Source: an uncultured Opitutaceae bacterium (GTDB lineage Bacteria > Verrucomicrobiota > Verrucomicrobiia > Opitutales > Opitutaceae). Taken from it: a DNA stretch of 64,000 nt. Every line of letters starts with the position of its first letter. Positions within the stretch are counted from its first letter, which is position 1. The notes under the pieces are model-generated. The model was not told the origin of the DNA and did no database searches. It was given only the letters and a program-made list of their open reading frames with translations. The DNA is taken from contig CALAOT010000072.1 of the NCBI GenBank assembly GCA_937889545.1, positions 1-64,000 on the forward strand. Reading direction: 5' to 3'. This document shows positions 8,424 to 17,690 of the stretch, piece after piece. A program made the position numbers and the translations under genes.

Positions 8424-9521
8424 CTAGCGGAACGCGTTTACCGCCTCCGCGACGGCGTGCACCTGGTCATCGGAAAGCTCGGGGAACATCGGCAGGCTGA
8501 CGCACGTCTCCGCGGCGCGCTCGGCGGCGGGAAACGAGCCCTTCCCGTATCCCAGGCCCGCGAAGCAGCGCTGGAGGTGCAGAGGCAGGGGATAGATGAG
8601 GTCCGTGCCGATGCCGCACCCGGCAAGATGCTCGCGCAGCGCATCGCGGCGCGGATGCGTGATCGTGAACTGGTGGTAGACCGACTCGCCGTACGCGGGC
8701 ACGGCCGGCAGCCGCGCCCCCTCGAGCCGGATCCCCGCAAGGTAGCTCCGTGCGATTGACCGGCGGCGCGCAGTCCACGAGGGCAGGTGCGGCAGCTTCA
8801 CGTTGAGCACCGCCGCCTGGAAGCCGTCCAGGCGGAAATTGCCGCCGACGATCCCGTGATGGTAGCGCTTCTCCATCCCGTGAACGCGGATCAACCTCGC
8901 CTTCGCGGCCACGTCGGCCCTGCGCGATACGAAGGCGCCCCCCTCGCCGCAGCCCCCGAGGTTCTTCGTCGGGTAGAAACTGAAGGTCCCTGCGTCGCCG
9001 AAAAGCCCCGCGGGCGCGCCCTTGTAGCGGGCGCCGACCGCCTGGGCGCAGTCCTCGATGACGAACAACCCGTGTTTGCGCGCGACGGCCATGATCTCGT
9101 CCATCCTGGCCGGCAGCCCGAACAGGTGGACGACGATGACGCCCTTCGTCCGGGGCGTGATCGCGGCCTCGAGTGCCGCCGGATCGAGATTGAAGGTCCC
9201 GTCCTCGATGTCCGCGAACACGGGCCTCGCCCCGACATAGGTTACGCCCCAGGCGGTGGCGATGAATGTGAACGGCGGGACGACGATCTCGTCGCCGGGC
9301 CCGAACCCGGCGATCATGCACGCGATGTGGAGCGCCGACGTGCCGCTGTTCACGCCGAGCGCGGACGGGTATCCCAGCGAGGACGCGAAGCCCCTCTCGA
9401 AATCCTCAACGTCCTTGCCTAGGCAGAAGCGCGTGGCGTCGTAGGTTGCCGCGAGCGCGGCCAGCGCCTCGCCCCGGAGCGCCCTGTGCTGGGGGCCAAG
9501 ATCGAGAAAGGGGGCCTTCAC
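8424..9521 (-). CDS. DegT/DnrJ/EryC1 family PLP-dependent sugar aminotransferase
   Basis: Expected to transaminate a nucleotide-linked keto-sugar for surface polysaccharide or an amino sugar. Family marks are GVNSGTSALHIA (PLP phosphate site), PPFTFIATA, DCAQAVGARYKG and SFYPTKNLGG, where Lys186 is the PLP Schiff-base lysine. The 365-residue length is normal. Its ATG overlaps the hemD stop by four bases and trpF follows after 13 bases. No nucleotide-sugar or glycosyltransferase gene is adjacent, so the substrate is unknown. Placement inside a haem/amino-acid run is unusual for this family. Confidence 0.92.
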   Translation of the reverse strand: MKAPFLDLGPQHRALRGEALAALAATYDATRFCLGKDVEDFERGFASSLGYPSALGVNSGTSALHIACMIAGFGPGDEIVVPPFTFIATAWGVTYVGARPVFADIEDGTFNLDPAALEAAITPRTKGVIVVHLFGLPARMDEIMAVARKHGLFVIEDCAQAVGARYKGAPAGLFGDAGTFSFYPTKNLGGCGEGGAFVSRRADVAAKARLIRVHGMEKRYHHGIVGGNFRLDGFQAAVLNVKLPHLPSWTARRRSIARSYLAGIRLEGARLPAVPAYGESVYHQFTITHPRRDALREHLAGCGIGTDLIYPLPLHLQRCFAGLGYGKGSFPAAERAAETCVSLPMFPELSDDQVHAVAEAVNAFR

Positions 9522-10309
9522 GAGAGGGACCTTACCAGTTCCGCCACGAGCTCGTCGATCCCGGGCGTCGGGGCCTCGAAGTCCACCTTGAGCCCCGCCC
9601 TGCGCATCGTCTCGCTCGTCTGGGGCCCGATGCTCCCGTGAAGCGGATTCGTCGCGCCCTCGGCGATCCTCAGGTTCTCACCCTGGTCGACAAAGCACTG
9701 GGCCGACGACGAGCTAGCGAACAGGACCGCGTCCGCGCCGCGCCTGCGGAATTCCGCGGCCAGCGGATCGCCGGCAAGGTCCACCGCCTCCGTCTTGTAG
9801 ACCTGCAGGCAGTCGACGATCGCCCGGGCCCCTTCCAGCCTCTGGACCAGGGTGTCGCGGTTGAGGTTGCCCGTGATGACGAGCACCTTCGAGTTGTCCA
9901 TGCTCCCGGTGGCGATCAGCTCATCGGCGAGCGCCTCGGCCGTGGCCTTCTTCGGGCGGACCTCGACCTTGATGTGTAGTTCCGCGGCGGCCCGGGCGGT
10001 GGCGTCCCCGATGCAGGCGATCCGGACGAGCCCCAGGGCCCGGATGTCGTCGAAGATCCGGAAGAACTCGCCGAAGAAGTGGTGGACCCCGTTCGCGCTC
10101 GTGAAGACGAGCCAGTCATAGGCCCCGAATTCCAGCATCACGTCGGCGAGCGCCTGCTTAGAGACCTCCCTGGAAATGCGGATCACCGGAAGCTCGACAA
10201 CCTCGGCGCCGAGCGCCGCCAGCCTGGCGGCCAGCTCCGACGACTGGTCGCGCGTGCGCGTGACCACGATTCGTCGTCCCATTAGCGGGGGTGTTGCGGG
10301 TTGGGCCAT
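9518..10309 (-). CDS. hemD: Uroporphyrinogen-III synthase
   Basis: Closes hydroxymethylbilane with inversion of ring D to give uroporphyrinogen III. Sequence features are the N-terminal RRIVVTRTRDQSSELAARL, the inter-domain segment YDWLVFTSANGVHHFF and ACIGDATARA, all typical of this low-conservation family. ATG 10309 gives 263 residues; an upstream extension of 24 codons overlaps hemC and is unlikely. It follows hemC after 16 bases, the classical hemCD pairing, and its stop overlaps the next ATG by four bases. Confidence 0.9.
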   Translation of the reverse strand: MAQPATPPLMGRRIVVTRTRDQSSELAARLAALGAEVVELPVIRISREVSKQALADVMLEFGAYDWLVFTSANGVHHFFGEFFRIFDDIRALGLVRIACIGDATARAAAELHIKVEVRPKKATAEALADELIATGSMDNSKVLVITGNLNRDTLVQRLEGARAIVDCLQVYKTEAVDLAGDPLAAEFRRRGADAVLFASSSSAQCFVDQGENLRIAEGATNPLHGSIGPQTSETMRRAGLKVDFEAPTPGIDELVAELVRSLS

Positions 10310-10325
10310 CGACGTCGGGGCCAGC

Positions 10326-11198
10326 CTACTTGAGCCCGAAGCGCCGGAGGATGCGCTCCGCCCCTGCGACTGGCAACGCAAGGTCCGCCCCGTCGATCGG
10401 CGTTGTCCTCAGGCCGACGGACTCATGGAAGAAAAAGAGCGTGCCGGCCGACGCATAGGCGCCCAGCGCCGTGTGGCATCCGCCGCCCAGCGCCGACTGG
10501 ATCGCCCTCTCAAGGCCGAGGCCCAGGGCGGTCTGCGCATCGAAGATCCCGGCGAAGCGGGCCTCGTCCTCCGTCCGGCACTGGACCGCGAGCGCGCCCT
10601 GGCCCACCGCCGGCACCATGCTCCCGAACCCCAGCGAATGGAATTCCAGCCCGGGCCAGAAGCCTATTCCGAGGCGCTTGAGCCCGGCGGCGGCGAGGAT
10701 CGTGGCGTCGGCGACGCCCCGCTCGGCGATCTTCATGAGCCGCGTGTCCACGTTGCCCCGTATCTCGACGAACCTGGCGCCGGGGAAAAGCATCGCGGCC
10801 TGGTGCCGCCGCCGGGGGCTGCCGGTCGCGATCGTCCGGGGCGCGCCAACGCCCGCGCGCAGGACGAGCATGTCCGCCGGGTCCTCGCGGGGGAGGTATC
10901 CCGCGGTTGAAAGCCCGGCTGCGGACTCGCCAGGAAGGTCCTTCGCGCTGTGGACCGCAACGTCCGCATCGCGCCTGAGGAGGGCCGCCTCCAGTTCGCG
11001 GGTGAAGAGCCCCTTGCCCCCCTTCTCCTCGAGCGACCATTCCGCCTGCCTGTCGCCCGTCGTGACCAACTGGAGGAGCTCGCATTCGGCGCCAAGGCGC
11101 TCGCGCAGATGCGCCGCCGCCCGCTTCGCCTGGGCAAGCGCGAGCGGGCTCCTTCGGGTCGCAAGGACGAGTCTGTTTCCCATTCTCATGCGCCCCAT
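10326..11198 (-). CDS. hemC: Hydroxymethylbilane synthase (porphobilinogen deaminase)
   Basis: Polymerises four porphobilinogens into hydroxymethylbilane. Diagnostic segments are LATRRSPLALAQ, TTGDRQ, GLFTRELE, VHSAKDLP with the catalytic Asp, GSPRRRHQ, IRGNVDTRL, and GGGCHTALGAY with Cys241, the dipyrromethane attachment residue. Three closely spaced starts (11198, 11189, 11183) are possible; the protein proper begins at GNRLVLATR. It has about 290 residues, slightly short of the usual 305-320. It sits 24 bases after ilvC and 16 before hemD in the same run. Confidence 0.95.
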   Translation of the reverse strand: MGRMRMGNRLVLATRRSPLALAQAKRAAAHLRERLGAECELLQLVTTGDRQAEWSLEEKGGKGLFTRELEAALLRRDADVAVHSAKDLPGESAAGLSTAGYLPREDPADMLVLRAGVGAPRTIATGSPRRRHQAAMLFPGARFVEIRGNVDTRLMKIAERGVADATILAAAGLKRLGIGFWPGLEFHSLGFGSMVPAVGQGALAVQCRTEDEARFAGIFDAQTALGLGLERAIQSALGGGCHTALGAYASAGTLFFFHESVGLRTTPIDGADLALPVAGAERILRRFGLK

Positions 11199-11222
11199 CC
11201 CATCCGGCGGTTGCCGGGGCGG

Positions 11223-12248
11223 TTAGTACGCTGCCTGGACCCCCTTCAGGTTCTTCTTGGACATCCAGGGCATCATGCTCCGAAGCCGCTGGCCGACCTT
11301 CTCGATCCTGTGGGCGGCGCCCTTCTTGAGGAGCCTGTTGTATTTCTTGAGCCCGCCCTTGTATTCGGCGACCCACTGCCGGGTGAACTTTCCGGACTGG
11401 ATCTCCGAGAGGATCTTCCTCATCTCCCGCTTCGTGGCGGCGTTGACGATCCGGGGCCCGCGGGTGATGTCGCCGTACTTCGCGGTCTCGGAGACCGAGA
11501 AGCGCATCCCGGAAATCCCGCTCTCGTACATGAGGTCGCAGATGAGCTTCAGCTCGTGGAGGCACTCGAAGTAGGCCATTTCCGGCTGGTATCCCGCCTC
11601 GACCAGCGTCTCGAACCCGGCCTGCACGAGCGCGCTCGCGCCGCCACAGAGCACCGCCTGCTCCCCGAAGAGATCGGTCTCCGTCTCCTCCTTGAATGTG
11701 GTCTGAAGGACGCCCGCACGGGTCGAGCCGATCCCCTTCGCCCAGGCGAGCGCCATTCGCTTGGCTTTTTTCGAGCGGTCCTGGAAGACCGCGACCAGGC
11801 TCGGCATGCCCTTGCCCTCGACATAGAGCCTGCGCACAAGGTGCCCGGGCCCCTTGGGGGCGACCATGATGACGTCGACGTCCCGGTGGGGCCTGATGAG
11901 GCCGAAATGGATGGCGAGGCCGTGGCTGAAGACCAGCGTCTTTCCCTTTGATAGGTTTGGAAGGATGTCCTTCCTGTAGACCAGCGCCTGCTTCATGTCG
12001 GGAAGCCCCACCAGGATGACGTCTGCGCGGCGCACGGCCTCGGCCGTGGAGACCACCTCGAAGCCGTGCTGCCTCGCGACCCTGCGCGACTTGGAGCCCG
12101 GATAAAGGCCGATGATCACCTTGCACCCGCTGTCCTTGAGGTTCAGCGCGTGCGCGTGGCCTTGGGAGCCGTATCCGAGCACGGCGAGCGTCTTGTTCTT
12201 GAACACGCCGAGGTCGGCGTCCTTGTCGGTGTAGACTTTAGCGGGCAT
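11223..12248 (-). CDS. ilvC: Ketol-acid reductoisomerase (class I)
   Basis: Second common step of valine, leucine and isoleucine synthesis: NADPH-dependent reduction and alkyl migration of acetolactate or acetohydroxybutyrate. Seen: the Rossmann motif [15 protein letters not shown], the metal-binding segment [14 protein letters not shown], and [14 protein letters not shown] in the knotted C-terminal domain. The 341-residue length marks the short class I form. It follows ilvH after 30 bases, a common arrangement. The C-terminus is unusually Lys/Arg-rich (MSKKNLKG). Confidence 0.96.
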   Translation of the reverse strand: MPAKVYTDKDADLGVFKNKTLAVLGYGSQGHAHALNLKDSGCKVIIGLYPGSKSRRVARQHGFEVVSTAEAVRRADVILVGLPDMKQALVYRKDILPNLSKGKTLVFSHGLAIHFGLIRPHRDVDVIMVAPKGPGHLVRRLYVEGKGMPSLVAVFQDRSKKAKRMALAWAKGIGSTRAGVLQTTFKEETETDLFGEQAVLCGGASALVQAGFETLVEAGYQPEMAYFECLHELKLICDLMYESGISGMRFSVSETAKYGDITRGPRIVNAATKREMRKILSEIQSGKFTRQWVAEYKGGLKKYNRLLKKGAAHRIEKVGQRLRSMMPWMSKKNLKGVQAAY

Positions 12249-12278
12249 GGTTAAGCTGTATTGGGTCCGGGGGCCGTC

Positions 12279-12749
12279 TCAACGCTTCAGGGCAAGCCGT
12301 CCCGTCCGGGCGATCTCGAGGATCCCGAAGGGCTCCAAAAGCCCCAGGAATGCGCTCACCTTCTCGTCCTCGCCCGTCACCTCGATGATGAGCGAATCCT
12401 GGGCCAGGTTGGCGATCCTCGCGCGGAAGATCTCCTTGATCTGGAGGATCTCCGGCCTCGTCTTGGCGTCGGCGCGGACCTTCACGAGGACCAGTTCGCG
12501 CGCGATCGTCTGTCCGTCCTTGAAATCCATGACCTCGACGACGTTCACAAGCTTGCGCAGCTGCTTCGTGCACAGGTCGAGCGCGGCATCGTCGCCCTTG
12601 AGCACGATCGTGATCCTCGAGAGCGACGCGTCGTGGGTCGGCGCGACATTGAGCGAGTCTATGTTAAAGCCGCGCCCGGAGATCATGCCGGCGACGCGGG
12701 CGAGGACCCCGAACTTGTTCTCAACAAGGACCGATATCGTGTGTCGCAT
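12279..12749 (-). CDS. ilvH: Acetolactate synthase small (regulatory) subunit
   Basis: Regulatory subunit that activates the catalytic acetolactate synthase and confers valine feedback. The N-terminal ACT domain is clear (HTISVLVENKFGVLARVAG, then GRGFNIDSLNV), followed by the C-terminal ALS_ss_C domain ending GILEIARTGRLAL. ATG 12749 gives 156 residues, close to E. coli IlvH (163). It opens the six-gene minus-strand run. The catalytic subunit ilvB is not next to it; the region upstream is non-coding, so ilvB must lie elsewhere. Confidence 0.94.
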   Translation of the reverse strand: MRHTISVLVENKFGVLARVAGMISGRGFNIDSLNVAPTHDASLSRITIVLKGDDAALDLCTKQLRKLVNVVEVMDFKDGQTIARELVLVKVRADAKTRPEILQIKEIFRARIANLAQDSLIIEVTGEDEKVSAFLGLLEPFGILEIARTGRLALKR

Positions 12750-13098
12750 GGTATGTTTGTGGGCGCGTTGCCCGAGTGCCAGGCCCTGGCGGCGTCGGGT
12801 CCAAAGGTCAACCAAGCCTGACCCGAAAAGGGAAGCATAAACGGTCGCTGGGGCGGGCGCTGGCAGCCTTGGACGCCGGACCGATATTGCCAACCGGGCA
12901 AGTTCCAAATGAAAGAATCTCCTTTGGGGTAGTGTAAGGAATCCTGTTTGTTAACAAACTGCCTTTTTGCTCGAGAGGACGAAAAGGTTCCTGTTTGTGG
13001 TCAGAAAGCGTCAGAATCTCCGCTCCATTCCGTTGCCCCAAACGGCGCGCAAGCCTGCTTACTTGAGTATCTCATCCTTCCAGTCTGAATCGATTGCC
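12750..13098. promoter_or_regulatory. Divergent intergenic region with a 14 bp perfect palindrome
   Basis: This 349-base spacer separates ilvH (minus) and the S4 gene (plus) and should hold both promoters. At 12946-12959 it contains GTTTGTTAACAAAC, a perfect palindrome that is strikingly AT-rich for its surroundings and lies 197 bases before ilvH. It is a plausible operator for an amino-acid-responsive regulator, but no regulator is adjacent. I see no T-box or other riboswitch signature, and no convincing leader peptide. Confidence 0.35.
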
Positions 13099-13476
13099 AT
13101 GGACAACCCCCGGCTCGACAAATTGCTCTGGAGCCTGCGGGTGTTCAAGACGCGCCCCCTCGCCACGACGGCCTGCCGCGTCGGTCATGTACTTGTCGGC
13201 GAACTCGAAGACAAACCGGGCCGAGATGTCCATGCTGGCGAAGTTCTCATCGTGCGCGTCGGCGTGATCACCCGCACACTCAAGGTCATCGCGATACCGC
13301 GCTCACGCGTCAGCGCGAAGCAGTTGCCGGAGTTCATGACGGACCTCACCCCCGTGGCCGAATACGAACGGGCGAAACAGGCCGGTATCGAGCACACGCT
13401 TGCCCGTCAACGAGGCAAGGGCCGTCCCACAAAAAAAGAGCACCGCGACATCTCAAAGTTATTAGGGTTTGGGTGA
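13099..13476 (+). CDS. S4-domain RNA-binding protein, HslR (Hsp15) type
   Basis: A 125-residue basic protein beginning with an S4 RNA-binding domain (PRLDKLLWSLRVFKTRPLAT and VLVGELEDKPGRDVHAGEVL) and ending in a Lys/Arg-rich tail (RGKGRPTKKEHRD). This is the layout of HslR/Hsp15, which in E. coli binds stalled 50S subunits carrying nascent chain. The ATG at 13099 starts exactly at the S4 domain; an upstream extension has no similarity. It is monocistronic and divergent from the ilv-hem run. Confidence 0.88.
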   Translation: MDNPRLDKLLWSLRVFKTRPLATTACRVGHVLVGELEDKPGRDVHAGEVLIVRVGVITRTLKVIAIPRSRVSAKQLPEFMTDLTPVAEYERAKQAGIEHTLARQRGKGRPTKKEHRDISKLLGFG

Positions 13477-13776
13477 CAGCCAAGCCGCCGGTGCCGGGTC
13501 CCGGGGCACATCCGTCGCCGGGCCTTTGTGGCAGCCTAAGCCGTGTCGGAATCCATCACCGCTTCATCTGTTCGCGGCCAGCGTCATCACTCCGGGTCGT
13601 CCGTGGGCGGTGGCGTCAGGATCTAGACGACGTGTGCGCTTCTGACGCCGACGAGATCGAGGAGGAGCGGCGCGAGGGTGGGTGGAACTCGGTCCAGCTG
13701 CAGCGGATCGAGGTCCTGGCCTGGTAGCCGCCCGTCTGCCCAGGCGCACGTAAAAACACGCCATTGAGGCTAACGG
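13477..13776. other. Intergenic region without a recognised gene
   Basis: About 300 bases between the S4 gene and the peptidase gene. One plus-strand frame starts with a GTG overlapping the S4 stop (13473) and runs to 13727, ending in an acidic stretch and NSVQLQRIEVLAW. It resembles nothing I know and may be a remnant. No terminator with a T-run is obvious. Confidence 0.4.
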
Positions 13777-15984
13777 CTACCGCGAGAACCCGGTCCGCAA
13801 CGTCCGGTTGAGGAACTCCATGGTCCGCTGCTCCTCGCGAAGCCTCACGACCGACGAATCCGCGCCGGCCATGTGCGTGCCGAGCATGGGCATGAATTCG
13901 TAGGTCCTGCCGGCAAGGAACAGCGTGTCGGCGAGCTGGAGCGAATGCTGGAAGTAGACATTGTCGTCAGCGAGGCCGTGGATGATCAGGAGCGGCCGCG
14001 AAAGCTCGCTTGCATAGGTGAGGACGCTGCTGGCCCGGTAGCCCGCCGGGTTCTCCTGCGGCAGTCCCATGTAGCGCTCCGTATAGAAGGTGTCGTAGTT
14101 CTCCCACGTTACGACAGGGGCCCCCGCGACGCCGGCCTTGAAGATGTCGGGCCTGCGGATCGTGGCCATCGCGCTCAGGTAACCTCCGAAGGACCAGCCG
14201 GCGATCCCCACCCGGGTGAGGTCCATCTCCTGATACTGCACACCGAGGGCGTGTAGGCCCTCGACCTGGTCATGTAGGACGAGGTCGATGAAATTGCCGC
14301 GCATGAGGCGCTGCCAGTCGTGGCCGCGCAGGGTCGTGCCGCGCCCGTCGAGGCGCGCAACGACGTAGCCCTGGTCCGCCATCCACTGGTCGATGAAGTA
14401 GGCCCGGGCGGAGGCGGTCACAAAGGTCGTCTGCGGCCCGCCATAGACGGAAAGTATGACGGGGTACTTCTCTCCCTGGTGATAGCCGCTCGGGCGAAGG
14501 AGCGCGGCGTTGTAGGAGCGTTCGCCCCTTGTTCGGACCAGCTCGACCCGCGGCACCGCCTTCGGCGCCTCCGCGAGCGAGGTCAGGCTGGCCCGCCTCG
14601 CGCCGGCGCCGGACAGCACCTCGACGCCAAAAGTGCCGTCGAGAAGGCTGAACGTGTGGATGATCGTGCGGCCATCCTCGGAGAGGACGGCATGATGCGC
14701 GCCCGGCGCGGCTGTCAGCTGCTGTCCGGCGCCGCCCGCGACGGGAAACCTCCAAAGCTGCGTCTCGGTCGGGTCGGCGCTTCCGAGGACGTAGACGAAG
14801 CCCGCGGCCTCGTCGGTGCCCACGAGCTCCCGGTAGCCGAGGCCGGGCGGGGTGAGCAGGCGGACGAGCGCGCCCGAGGCGTCATGCAGCTCGAGCTGCC
14901 AGAAGCCGCGCCGCTCGGTGGTCCACAGGAACTGCCGGCCGCCCTTCAGCCAGCGGGGAATCTTGGGCTCGACGAGGTTCACCCACGCCGGGTCGGTCTC
15001 GCCCAGGAGTTCCCGCGTCGTGGACGTCTCGGGATCGCCGGCAAGCACGCGCTCGTCCTGCTGGCGGCGGTCCTCGACCACAAGGGTCAGCGGGGCGCCC
15101 GCCTCGCGCCACTCGACGCGCGTGAGGTAGGGGTATTTGTCGGCGTCCCACGGGATCCATCGGGTCGCGCCGCCGTTCCGCGAAACAACGCCCAGGCGCA
15201 CCCGGGCGTTGGCCGAGCCCGCGTGCGGATAGGCGTATTTCCGCGGAGGGGCCTCGGGGTGCAGCGGGTCGGCGATGTAGCGCGGCTCGACTGCGGACTC
15301 GTCGGTCTCCTGGTAGGCGATCCAGAGCGAGTCCGGGGACCACCAGTAGCCGTCGTCGCGCTCCATCTCCTCCTGCGCGACGAACTCGGCCACCCCGTGG
15401 GAAACGCCGGCCGATGCGCCGGTCGTCAGCGCGCGGACCTTGAGGGTGGCGAGGTCGATGACGTGAAGCTCTCCGGAATGCACGGCGGCGACGAAGGCGC
15501 CGTCGGGTGAGAAATGCGGCGCGATCCAGTCCTCGCCGGGTAGGGCGACGACCCTGCGGTCGGCCCGGCTCACGACGTAAAGCCTGCCCGACAGCGTGAC
15601 GAGCAGCCGGGATCCGTCCTTTGAAAGGTCGAAGTCCGTGAATCCCCTAAGGCTGTTGCGGGTCCGTTCGCGGTGCGCCTTCTCCTCGGGTGAAAGCACC
15701 TCCTCGGCACCGCCCAGAATCTGGGCGGGAGTGATGAGTTCGCGCTCGCCGCCGGAGGCGACATCGAGCTCGTAGAGCCGCAGCACGGGATCGCGCGGGC
15801 CGCCGCGCAGGAAGATCACGGCGGACCCGTCGGGCGTGGGCCGGGGCGACACGGGCCGTCCGAGCGTATAGTTCCGGGTCTCGGCAAGGTCGCGGAAGAA
15901 GGTGATGCTTGGATCCTCGCCGGCGGCCAGCGCGGTCCCGCATGGCACAAGCAGGACAAGCAGCATTCGGGACGATATCGGCAT
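13777..15984 (-). CDS. Dipeptidyl-peptidase IV family serine peptidase (S9B), exported
   Basis: Cleaves X-Pro or X-Ala dipeptides from peptide N-termini, probably in the periplasm. A signal peptide (MLLVLLVPCGTALA) leads an eight-bladed beta-propeller with WSPDSLWIAY-type repeats and the Glu-Glu motif VAQEEMERDDGYWW that binds the free amino group. The alpha/beta-hydrolase domain follows, with the nucleophile in GWSFGGY (about 597), Asp in HGLADDNVYF (about 673) and His in LGTHMAG (about 704). The 735-residue length is normal for bacterial DPP-IV. It is divergent from the amylase gene and probably takes part in scavenging extracellular peptides. Confidence 0.94.
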   Translation of the reverse strand: MPISSRMLLVLLVPCGTALAAGEDPSITFFRDLAETRNYTLGRPVSPRPTPDGSAVIFLRGGPRDPVLRLYELDVASGGERELITPAQILGGAEEVLSPEEKAHRERTRNSLRGFTDFDLSKDGSRLLVTLSGRLYVVSRADRRVVALPGEDWIAPHFSPDGAFVAAVHSGELHVIDLATLKVRALTTGASAGVSHGVAEFVAQEEMERDDGYWWSPDSLWIAYQETDESAVEPRYIADPLHPEAPPRKYAYPHAGSANARVRLGVVSRNGGATRWIPWDADKYPYLTRVEWREAGAPLTLVVEDRRQQDERVLAGDPETSTTRELLGETDPAWVNLVEPKIPRWLKGGRQFLWTTERRGFWQLELHDASGALVRLLTPPGLGYRELVGTDEAAGFVYVLGSADPTETQLWRFPVAGGAGQQLTAAPGAHHAVLSEDGRTIIHTFSLLDGTFGVEVLSGAGARRASLTSLAEAPKAVPRVELVRTRGERSYNAALLRPSGYHQGEKYPVILSVYGGPQTTFVTASARAYFIDQWMADQGYVVARLDGRGTTLRGHDWQRLMRGNFIDLVLHDQVEGLHALGVQYQEMDLTRVGIAGWSFGGYLSAMATIRRPDIFKAGVAGAPVVTWENYDTFYTERYMGLPQENPAGYRASSVLTYASELSRPLLIIHGLADDNVYFQHSLQLADTLFLAGRTYEFMPMLGTHMAGADSSVVRLREEQRTMEFLNRTLRTGFSR

Positions 15985-16241
15985 CGCGCAAGCAAATCGG
16001 GCTCCGATGGCTGAGTCGAGACGGCTCGCGGCGCAGCTTCGCAGGCCCGGCCGGTGGCGGCGGCACGGATTGTTTGAGCTGGGCCCGGACCCGGGATTAT
16101 GCTGCCCCCTTAGGCGTCACATTGCAGCGTCACTTCCGGCACCGGTCCTTTCGCTGTGAATATTCTTGTTCCTAGGGCCGCCAGTTCTCGCCTAAATACC
16201 CCCCCAGAAAAGACCGGCCAAAGCCCGGCAGATTTGAAGCC

Positions 16242-17690
16242 ATGAAAGCCATCGCCCTGCTCCGTCCCTCGCTCCCGATACTGATCGCCTTTCTGGGCGC
16301 CCTGCCCCTTCGCTCCGAGGCGACCAAGGACTGGTCCACGGTTCCGGCCCGGCCGAGCCCGGCCTGGATTCGCGAGGCGGTGGTGTACGAGATCTTCCCG
16401 CGCCAGTTTTCGCCAAAGGGCGACTTCGCCGGCATCACCGCCCGCCTGGATGAATTGAAGTCCCTCGGCGTGGATGTGCTCTGGCTGATGCCGATACATC
16501 CCATAGGCCGCCTCAAGGCCAAGGGGAGCATCGGCAGCCCCTATGCGGTGCAGGATTTCTATGCCGTGAATCCCGACTACGGGACCAAGGAGGATTTCCG
16601 CCGGCTCGTGGAGGCCGCCCATGCGCGGGGGCTCAAGGTCATCATCGACGTCGTCGCCGACCACACCGCCTGGGACAGCGTGATGATGTCCAACCCGCGC
16701 CTCTACAAGCAGGATGCTGCTGGCCAGGTCATCGCGCCCCATCCTGATTGGGCGGATGTCGCGGGGCTCAACTATGCCAACCCCGACACCCGCCGGTACA
16801 TGCGCGAGATGCTGCAATACTGGGCGCGCGAGCTCCAGCTCGACGGATTCCGCTGCGACGTGGCCGCCGAGGTTTCGACCGGCTTCTGGGAGGAGGTGCG
16901 GGAGGATCTGGAGAAAATCCGCCCCGGGCTCTTCCTGCTGGCCGAGGCGGACAAGCCCGACTTGCTGGTTCATGCCTTCGACGCAGACTATGCTTGGCGC
17001 ATGCTGGGCACCCTGAACAAGGTGCTCATGGAGGGGGCGCCTGCGAGCGAGTTCCGCCGCACCTGGGAGGAGTCGGAGCAGCGGGCCTTCCCGCGAGGGT
17101 CCCTCCACCTGCGCTGCACCGACAACCACGACGAGGCCCGGGCCGTCAGCCGCTTCGGGTGGAAGGGCGCCCTCGCGGCCAGCGCCATGATGTTCACACT
17201 CGACGGCGTGCCGCTCCTGTACAACGGCATGGAGGTGGGGGATGCGACCGAGTCCGGAAACCCGGCGCTCTTTGAGAAAGTGCCGATCTTCTGGCACCCC
17301 AAGCAGCGCGAATCCTTCCGGGACACGTACCGCCAGCTGATCGCCCTTCGGCACCGGCACCCCGCCCTGTACGGCAGCGCGGTCGTCTGGCTGGAAAACT
17401 CCGCCCCGCAGAATCTCGTCTCCTTCCTGCGCCGCAGCGAAGGCGAGGAGCTGGTCACCGTGGTGAATTTCTCCAACCGCCCCCAGTCCGCCGCGGTCCG
17501 CGTTGAGAACGCCGGGGAGTTCTACTTGGTGCTAACGTCGGCCGCGCGGGATGGCGAGCCGAGGCCCGGGCTGCCCGGGGTCGCCCTAGGCGCCTACGAG
17601 TGGCGCATCTACCACAGGCCGCTCAAGCCTGGAGCCCCATCGGAGGCCCCGAAGAACCAGGCACCGGCCCAAGCGGGCGGAGCGCCCTAG
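16242..17690 (+). CDS. Secreted alpha-amylase family GH13 enzyme
   Basis: An exported alpha-glucan hydrolase or transglycosylase. A signal peptide (LPILIAFLGALPLRSEA) is followed by a GH13 barrel with VVYEIFPRQF, DVVADHTAWD, GFRCDVAAEV (nucleophile Asp206), LLAEADKPD (acid/base Glu235) and CTDNHDEAR (Asp297), then a small C-terminal beta domain. The 482-residue size suits maltogenic amylase or alpha-glucosidase subfamilies; the product is not predictable. The final ~20 residues are Pro/Ala-rich. Its TAG overlaps the stop of the gamma-glutamyltransferase on the opposite strand (shared CTAG), so the two genes converge with a four-base overlap. Confidence 0.92.
   Translation: MKAIALLRPSLPILIAFLGALPLRSEATKDWSTVPARPSPAWIREAVVYEIFPRQFSPKGDFAGITARLDELKSLGVDVLWLMPIHPIGRLKAKGSIGSPYAVQDFYAVNPDYGTKEDFRRLVEAAHARGLKVIIDVVADHTAWDSVMMSNPRLYKQDAAGQVIAPHPDWADVAGLNYANPDTRRYMREMLQYWARELQLDGFRCDVAAEVSTGFWEEVREDLEKIRPGLFLLAEADKPDLLVHAFDADYAWRMLGTLNKVLMEGAPASEFRRTWEESEQRAFPRGSLHLRCTDNHDEARAVSRFGWKGALAASAMMFTLDGVPLLYNGMEVGDATESGNPALFEKVPIFWHPKQRESFRDTYRQLIALRHRHPALYGSAVVWLENSAPQNLVSFLRRSEGEELVTVVNFSNRPQSAAVRVENAGEFYLVLTSAARDGEPRPGLPGVALGAYEWRIYHRPLKPGAPSEAPKNQAPAQAGGAP

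Noticed and set aside
10510-12126. A 538-codon minus-strand open frame overlapping hemC and ilvC
   Set aside because: Shadow frame: its residues are Arg/Gly/Pro-rich, and the overlapping frames encode clear HemC and IlvC.
13473-13727. An 84-codon frame overlapping the S4 stop
   Set aside because: Starts by GTG overlap, but the composition is shadow-like and there is no similarity; kept only as a note.
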